Below are positions 63,130 to 64,000 of a stretch of DNA of 64,000 nucleotides, in pieces. Numbering within the stretch: position 1 is the first letter of the stretch; every line of letters starts with the position of its first letter. The notes under the pieces were generated by a model that searched no databases, was not told the origin of the DNA, and saw nothing but the letters and a program-made list of their open reading frames with translations. This stretch comes from Cranoglanis bouderius (lineage: Eukaryota; Chordata; Actinopteri; Siluriformes; Cranoglanididae): the NCBI GenBank assembly GCA_023630585.1, contig CM042540.1, positions 19,945,574 through 20,009,573 on the forward strand, in the 5' to 3' direction. Position numbers and translations under genes: made by a program.

Positions 63130-64000
63130 AGGAAGTACACCCCTACATTTATCACACCTTCAAATCCATAAAATTAGAATCAGGTGTTCAAGGTTGGGTG
63201 CCAGTGATTAGAACCTGCTTAGGGAGTGCAGGTGGAACCTGTCTTATTTATACCCCTCTCACATCTAGTGTCTGGTGTTCCCTTTGTTATTGAGGTGTGT
63301 GGTGTCATCATGCCAAGATCTAAAGAGTTCTATAAGGCCTTCAGAAAAAATTATGTGGATGCTTTCGAGTCTGGTAAGGGATTTAAAAAGATCTCCAAAT
63401 TATTTGAAATACATCATTCCACTGTAAGGAAAACCATCTACAAATGGTGCAGATTTCAAACGACTGCCAATTTGCCCTGGACTAGCCATCCCAGAAAATT
63501 CAGCCCAACTGCAGACCATCTGATGCAAAAAGAAATCTCCAAGAACCCCAAAAGTTCATCACAGGATCTGCTAGTAAGTCTTGCAACTGTTGGTGTCAAA
63601 GTGCATGTTTTTACAGTTTGACTACAGTTTGCCAATGAACATATAGGCAAAGACCAGGCCTTTTGGAATAATGTGCTCTGGACAGACGAATCAAAGATAG
63701 AGTTGTTTGTCCACAGTAAAAGCAGACATGTTTGGGACTGACCAAAGACAGCTTTTCAGGAGAAGCACCTCATACCAGCTGTGAAGCATGGTGGTAGAAA
63801 TGTTATGGTTTGGGGTTGCTTTGCTGCTTCAGGGACTGGACAGCTTGCATTCATTGATTCAACTATGAATTCTGCATCATATCAAACAGTGCTTGAAGAT
63901 AATGTGAGGCCATCTGTCCAAAAGTTGAAGTTGAACCGAAAGTGGACTTTTCCACAGGATAATGATCCTAAGCGCATTAGCAAATCCACCAAGGAATGGC
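63130..64000 (+). mobile_element. Second Tc1/mariner element, cut by the window end
   Basis: A Tc1-type 5' untranslated stretch (gtacacccctacatttatc and following) leads into a transposase relic that runs off the window. I could not fix the left inverted-repeat end. Confidence 0.75.
63310..64000 (+). pseudogene. Tc1-type transposase relic, partial
   Basis: The frame starts MPRSKEFYKAF and has GKGFKKISKLFEIHHSTVRK, a first helix-turn-helix of the Tc1 type. It continues to HPRKFSPTADH and stops at 63619. The catalytic part follows out of that frame, with WTDESKIELF (first aspartate), an internal stop in the segment after VWD (63739), GGRNVMVWGC, and QDNDPK near 63955. It is a different, older copy than the one at 46815-48354, since the protein words differ and breaks are more frequent. 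The glutamate region lies beyond the window. Confidence 0.88.

Overview
This looks like an intron-dominated stretch of a teleost fish genome. The evidence is two spliced vertebrate-type exons separated by about 42 kb, many long (TA)n, (CA)n and (GA)n microsatellites, and a mixed set of fish-style transposons: Tc1/mariner, hAT, TTAA-targeting (piggyBac-like), tRNA-derived SINEs, an L1-type LINE and LTR retroelements. Several repeats resemble ones I recall from catfish (Siluriformes). That is recollection only and was not checked.

Gene content. I support only one host gene. A CpG-rich 5' region (about 100-591) leads into a first coding exon (592-828, +), and a second coding exon lies at 43108-43246 (+). 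Together they give the first ~125 residues of a four-transmembrane protein of the LHFPL (lipoma HMGIC fusion partner-like) family. Intron 1 is ~42.3 kb, and intron 2 runs past the window end. I found no later exon, so the gene is incomplete here.

Layout. 1-830: promoter and exon 1. 830-1140: trinucleotide repeats and a short duplication. 1.1-20 kb: SINEs, a dispersed non-autonomous repeat, a hAT-type element (16061-16799) and an L1 3' relic (18.8-19.6 kb, - strand). 20.7-23.6 kb: back-to-back (TA)n palindromes, an internally deleted Tc1 element and a 1.7 kb tetranucleotide-derived satellite. 25-31.2 kb: TTAA-type and hAT elements, one with a perfect 8-bp target duplication. 33.3-34.3 kb: a solo LTR carrying thirteen perfect-length 45-bp units. 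36-43 kb: more SINEs, a nested hAT element and a LINE relic. 43.1 kb: exon 2. 43.3-64 kb: a composite microsatellite, a near-complete but broken Tc1 element, nested MITEs, a second solo LTR and a Tc1 copy cut by the window edge.

Most of the sequence is intron filled by mobile elements of different ages. The strongest unusual signals are the solo LTR with a 45-bp enhancer-like array (33285-34278), the satellite that appears to have grown inside a transposon copy (21.9-23.6 kb), and the perfect (TA)n palindromes at 20.7-20.9 kb.
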